Shown here: one piece after another, positions 60,841 through 64,000 of the stretch
How positions within the stretch are numbered: position 1 is the stretch's first letter
Layout of the letters: the number at the start of each line of letters is the position of its first letter
Source of the DNA: Mycobacterium rhizamassiliense
Lineage (GTDB): Bacteria > Actinomycetota > Actinomycetes > Mycobacteriales > Mycobacteriaceae
DNA: 64,000 nucleotides
Assembly: GCF_900157375.1 (NCBI RefSeq)
Contig: NZ_LT721901.1
Coordinates: 2,962,315-3,026,314, forward strand
Direction: 5' to 3'
The notes under the pieces: generated by a model
Told to the model about the DNA's origin: nothing
Seen by the model: the letters and a program-made list of their open reading frames with translations, nothing else
The model's database searches: none
Made by a program: the position numbers and the translations under genes

Positions 60841-61179
60841 TCAATGCCCTTCTCCTTGCGGTTGGTTGGCTATAAAACACTGGACTCGGGCAACGGCATC
60901 GTTCGGCTTGACTCCCATATTCACTAACCTCAGAGCTACTTGGTCCGGGGGCACGCCAGAATTGAGATCCGTTGCGATGACATGAATGCTGGGAAACCAA
61001 TCTTCAGCACTTACCCCCGGCGGCGGGGGCTTCGCGTCGCCCCCTAGGCATTGAACGTAACCATTGATGCCAGTGTCAGCGTGAGCAGACGACGCCGCCG
61101 TCAGCACGACCAGGGCGACGAGCAAGACGGCGATGGCCACGCCGACCGCCGCAGCGACATAGATGGAACGTATGCCCAT
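60841..61179 (-). CDS. Secreted DUF732-like protein
   Basis: A 112-residue exported protein. Hydrophobic signal segment (YVAAAVGVAIAVLLVALVVL) with an AHA-DT cleavage site about residue 36. The mature domain has the two Cys of DUF732 (GYVQCLGGD, ARVQCFIANQ) and PPDQVALRLVNMGV. ATG at 61179 is preferred over longer readings for its signal peptide. Separated from the acyl-CoA synthetase by 101 bases. Function unknown. Confidence 0.75.
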   Translation of the reverse strand: MGIRSIYVAAAVGVAIAVLLVALVVLTAASSAHADTGINGYVQCLGGDAKPPPPGVSAEDWFPSIHVIATDLNSGVPPDQVALRLVNMGVKPNDAVARVQCFIANQPQGEGH

Positions 61180-61280
61180 ACAGACCCAGCTATCGATGGG
61201 TAACTGCCCTCCAGTCGTTTGCTGGCCGGTTGGCAGAATCCGCCGGAGCCACCGCGGGTGTTCGCGCGCGAAACTGACTT

Positions 61281-62906
61281 TCAAACTGACCCACCACCCA
61301 ACAGCCCGACAAGGCCCTGGCGGTCGAGTTTGCCGGTGGGCAACATCGGTAGCTCGCTCTCGGCGAGGATCGCGATCACCGTCGGCACCTTGAACCCCGA
61401 GAGGTTGGCGCGGGCATGCGCGGCGACGGCGTCGGTGGATAACTGGGCGCTGTGCGTGGGCACGACGGCGGCTCCGACGACCTCGCCGCGAACTGGATGG
61501 GGCAGGGCGACGACGAAGCTGTGCAGCACGCCGGGCATGGCGTCCAGGACCGATTCGACCTCTGCCGGTGAGACATTGGACCCCGCGGTTTTGATCAGGG
61601 TACTGGCGCGACCGGTGAAGTGCAGATGCCCGGCGTCGTCGAACCATCCACGGTCCCCGCTGTCATACCAACCGTCGTCGGTGAACACCTCGTGGCGTTC
61701 CTGCTTGTAGATCCCGCTCATCAGGATCTGGCCGCGGACCTGGATCTGCCCCTCCTGCCCGGGCGGCAGCTGAACGCCTGCGGTGTCCACGATCCGGTGC
61801 TGCACCAGCCCGGGCAACGGGATCCCGAAGGAGCCGCGCCGTGTCTGCGGCAGCGGGGTGTCGGGCACCTCGACCATGGTGTGCGGGCCGCCGGTCTCGG
61901 TCATGCCGAGCAGGTTAGGGGTCAGCTCGGGTTCGCTGGGCCGCTGTTCGGGCGGCAGCGCCTGCAGCATGGTGCCGCCCCGGACGCTGGACAGGTCGCG
62001 CTTGGCGAAGTCGGGGTGATCGGCCATGGCCTGACTGGCCTGCGCCCAGCACGAGATGAAGGTGGCCCGCTCCCTTTCGAGCAGCGCCAGTGTGGCACCG
62101 GGTTCAAAAACATCTTGGGCCAGGATCGCGGCTCCCGTCGAGAGTGCCTGCAGGACAACCATGGTCAGTCCGCCAACCCAGAAAAATGGCATGGGGGAGT
62201 AGATGCGATCGACGGAGGTGACGCCGCGGTGGCGGGCCAGGATGGCCGCGTGACGCACCAGGCTGCCATGGGTGTGTGCCACAGATTTCGGTAGCGCCGT
62301 GGTCCCAGACGTCGTCACCAGCACGAGCTCGTCGGCAGGTCCGACCTCCTGTTCGGCCGGACCGGTCAGCGGCGCGACGGGGCCAGTGCTGCCCGGCCAC
62401 GGCGTTGTCCACTCCCGGTCGCAGTCGGGCCAGACATGCACCCGCCGGAAGTAGGGGACAGCTTCGAGGGCGATCGCCGCGTTGCCGTCGGCCAAGCCCG
62501 GTAGCGCATCGGCGACTCGGGTGACCAGATCGTGGCCTGCAATCGAGGGGCCCATCAAGAGCACCTGGGTGTCGGTGTGGCGCAGCAGTCTGGCGAGTTC
62601 GACGCCCGGGGCGAAGGTCGACAACGGGACGGTAAGCGCGCCGATGCGTGCGGCGGCCAGCCACGCGATGAGCCACTGGGCGCAGTTGGGGAACAAGATG
62701 CCGACGCGGGTCCCCTTGCCCACGCCCGACGCTAACAGCGCATCCGCCAGTGTCCTGGACTGCGCGTCGGCCTCGGCGAAACTCAGCCGCTCGGAGTCGG
62801 TGACCAGGAACTCGCCGTCAGGCTCGGTGCGCCGCAGTGCCAGCAGCTCGGGGACGCTGCCCGGCAGCCCGGGGAATGCATCCGCCGCGGTCTGCGCCGC
62901 GGCCAT
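61281..62906 (-). CDS. AMP-dependent acyl-CoA synthetase
   Basis: A 541-residue ANL enzyme: VTTSGTTALPKSVAHTHGS phosphate loop, LGMTETGG, DSGDRGWFDDAGHLHFTGR, KTAGSNVSPAEVESVLD hinge and LPTGKLDRQGL catalytic Lys. ATG at 62906 shares a base with the P450 stop, fixing the start. Co-transcribed with the P450 upstream, suggesting hydroxylation and CoA activation in the same pathway. Confidence 0.9.
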   Translation of the reverse strand: MAAAQTAADAFPGLPGSVPELLALRRTEPDGEFLVTDSERLSFAEADAQSRTLADALLASGVGKGTRVGILFPNCAQWLIAWLAAARIGALTVPLSTFAPGVELARLLRHTDTQVLLMGPSIAGHDLVTRVADALPGLADGNAAIALEAVPYFRRVHVWPDCDREWTTPWPGSTGPVAPLTGPAEQEVGPADELVLVTTSGTTALPKSVAHTHGSLVRHAAILARHRGVTSVDRIYSPMPFFWVGGLTMVVLQALSTGAAILAQDVFEPGATLALLERERATFISCWAQASQAMADHPDFAKRDLSSVRGGTMLQALPPEQRPSEPELTPNLLGMTETGGPHTMVEVPDTPLPQTRRGSFGIPLPGLVQHRIVDTAGVQLPPGQEGQIQVRGQILMSGIYKQERHEVFTDDGWYDSGDRGWFDDAGHLHFTGRASTLIKTAGSNVSPAEVESVLDAMPGVLHSFVVALPHPVRGEVVGAAVVPTHSAQLSTDAVAAHARANLSGFKVPTVIAILAESELPMLPTGKLDRQGLVGLLGGGSV

Positions 62907-64000
62907 CAGCCGACGTGCACCGGGATGTGCGAATAGCCGGCCACATTGGACATCGTCACTCGCCGCAAACCGTCGGTGTCCACCGTGAACCGCGGCCACT
63001 GCTCGCGGATCGCGTGCAAGGCGACTCGTGTCTCGAGTCGCGCCAGCCAGGAGCCCAGGCAGCTGTGGGCGCCGTATCCGAAAGCGAGGGTGGTAGAGCC
63101 TCCCCGTTTGATGTCGAACGCGTCGGGCCGATCGTAGGCCCGCGGGTCACGCGTCGCGGCGCCGGTGACCAGCAGGGTGGGCGATCCAGCCGGGATGGTG
63201 CCCCCTTCTAGCACGACCTCTCGGGTGGCGAACCGGCCCTGATACTGCGAAGGCGGGTTGAGGCGCAGCATCTCCTCGATCGCGCCGGGGATCAGTCCGG
63301 GATCGGCGAGCACCAATTCCCATTGATCGGGATTGTGGTGAAAAGCCATGGTGCCGTTGCCAATTAGCTTGGTAACCGTTTCACTGCCCGCCGCCGCTAT
63401 CAGCACCGCGAACGTGGCGATGTCCTCGTCGGTGAGCCGGTGCGTCACCCCGGTCTCGTCCTCGTAGGTCGCGGTCACCAACCTGCTGATGATCAGGTCG
63501 TCGGGCTGGCGCCGCTTCTCCTTGGACAGGGCCAGGAAGTAATCGTTCATCGCAAACGAGTCCGCCACGCCGCTCTCAGTGGCGAAGGGGTTGTTCTCCT
63601 CGCGGTGCAGGAATCCGTCGGTCCACAGCCGGATCTGCTGGCGCTCTCCAGGGGGGACGCCGAGCATCGAGGAGATGATTTCGACCGGGAACAGCGCCGC
63701 GAAGTCGGCCACAATGTCGAAATCATCTCTGCCACTTAGGGCGTGGACGTAGGAGGTGACGACGTCGGTCACCAGTGGCTCCAGGTTGGCGATAGCCGCC
63801 TTGGTGAACACCTGGCGTACCAGCTTGCGCAGCCGTTCATGTTCGGGCGGATCCATGATGATCAGCATGTTGGTGTCGAACTGGTGTCGCATCGACAGTG
63901 CGTCCAGAGTGACACCGTAGGAGCTGCTGAACGTCTCCCAATCGCGGTGGGCGGCAACGACATCCTCGTGACGGGTCAGCGCGTAGAAATCCCAGCGCTC
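62906..64000 (-). CDS. Cytochrome P450, 5' end beyond window
   Basis: At least 364 residues, open to the window edge. Seen: I-helix AAAGSETVTKLIG, ExxR in EEMLRLNPP, heme loop AFGYGAHSCLGSWLAR with the axial Cys, and a C-terminal VAGYSHIPVHVG. About 40-60 N-terminal residues are probably missing. The AGSETV I-helix (Glu before Thr) is as in CYP107/CYP125-like families. First known gene of the unit with the acyl-CoA synthetase. Confidence 0.9.
   Translation of the reverse strand, partial: ERWDFYALTRHEDVVAAHRDWETFSSSYGVTLDALSMRHQFDTNMLIIMDPPEHERLRKLVRQVFTKAAIANLEPLVTDVVTSYVHALSGRDDFDIVADFAALFPVEIISSMLGVPPGERQQIRLWTDGFLHREENNPFATESGVADSFAMNDYFLALSKEKRRQPDDLIISRLVTATYEDETGVTHRLTDEDIATFAVLIAAAGSETVTKLIGNGTMAFHHNPDQWELVLADPGLIPGAIEEMLRLNPPSQYQGRFATREVVLEGGTIPAGSPTLLVTGAATRDPRAYDRPDAFDIKRGGSTTLAFGYGAHSCLGSWLARLETRVALHAIREQWPRFTVDTDGLRRVTMSNVAGYSHIPVHVG

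Noticed and set aside
1-64000. CRISPR arrays, insertion sequences, phage genes, rRNA and tRNA genes
   Set aside because: None was seen on reading both strands; no regularly spaced repeats, transposase motifs or RNA-gene signatures were found.

Overview
This window is chromosomal DNA from a high-GC actinobacterium, most likely a nontuberculous Mycobacterium/Mycolicibacterium. The evidence is the gene content: acyl-CoA synthetases, acyl-CoA dehydrogenases, crotonases, class III CoA-transferases, many cytochromes P450, SDRs of the mycofactocin-coupled type, an NDMA-dependent-type alcohol dehydrogenase, DUF732-type secreted proteins, many TetR regulators, frequent GTG/TTG starts and 1-4 base stop/start overlaps. 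No rRNA, tRNA, CRISPR, insertion sequence or phage gene was recognised. Assignments rest on motif reading only; no database search was possible.

Layout. 0-3.3 kb: a cysteine-less thiolase-like protein, an acyl-CoA synthetase and a convergent thioesterase. 3.4-13.6 kb: a double-length CoA-transferase, a TetR, an amidohydrolase, a thiolase-like/DUF35 pair, two mycofactocin-type SDRs, a P450 and a hydroxyisobutyrate-dehydrogenase-like enzyme. 13.6-17.7 kb: a minus-strand operon (P450, crotonase, DUF35, SDR, SnoaL-like). 17.6-26.0 kb: Gfo/Idh oxidoreductase, alcohol and aldehyde dehydrogenases, two hot-dog hydratase subunits, a tandem-HTH TetR, a CoA-transferase and a class III extradiol dioxygenase. 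26.0-38.2 kb: two divergent AveC-like membrane proteins, a TetR, a P450, an F420-type oxidoreductase, then dabb-like protein, nitroreductase, fused acyl-CoA dehydrogenase, thiolase-like protein, DUF35 and SDR, and an APH-type kinase. 38.2-49.7 kb: further acyl-CoA and SDR genes, a DUF732 protein, a frameshifted gene, an aldehyde dehydrogenase, a hydrolase and TetR pair and a CoA-transferase. 49.8-57.8 kb: an eight-gene tightly coupled plus-strand operon (DapA-like aldolase, paired acyl-CoA dehydrogenase subunits, two crotonases, SDR, acyl-CoA ligase, TesB thioesterase). 57.9-60.3 kb: tocopherol-cyclase-like protein and FMN/F420 split-barrel protein divergent from a TetR with a perfect palindrome. 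60.3-60.8 kb: degenerate DNA with a Dps remnant. 60.8-64 kb: DUF732 protein, acyl-CoA synthetase and a P450 cut by the window end.

Taken together this looks like a catabolic island for large hydrophobic, probably alicyclic or steroid/terpenoid-like carboxylic acids: P450s hydroxylate, dehydrogenases oxidise, ligases and CoA-transferases load CoA, dehydrogenase/hydratase sets run beta-oxidation, and thiolase-like/DUF35 pairs plausibly act as retro-aldolases. The substrate cannot be read from sequence.

The most notable new signal is regulatory. Two neighbouring sets of promoters carry two related but distinct palindromes built on the half-site TGACA: an N6 family (TGACAGT-N2-ACTGTCA; six sites, 10.6-38.2 kb) around the AveC-like/P450/F420 genes, and an N4 family (TGACA-N4-TGTCA; five clear sites plus one degenerate, 17.6-26.0 kb) around the dioxygenase/aldehyde-oxidation genes. 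They delineate two local regulons and suggest the AveC-like membrane proteins belong to the same pathway as the P450s and acyl-CoA enzymes.
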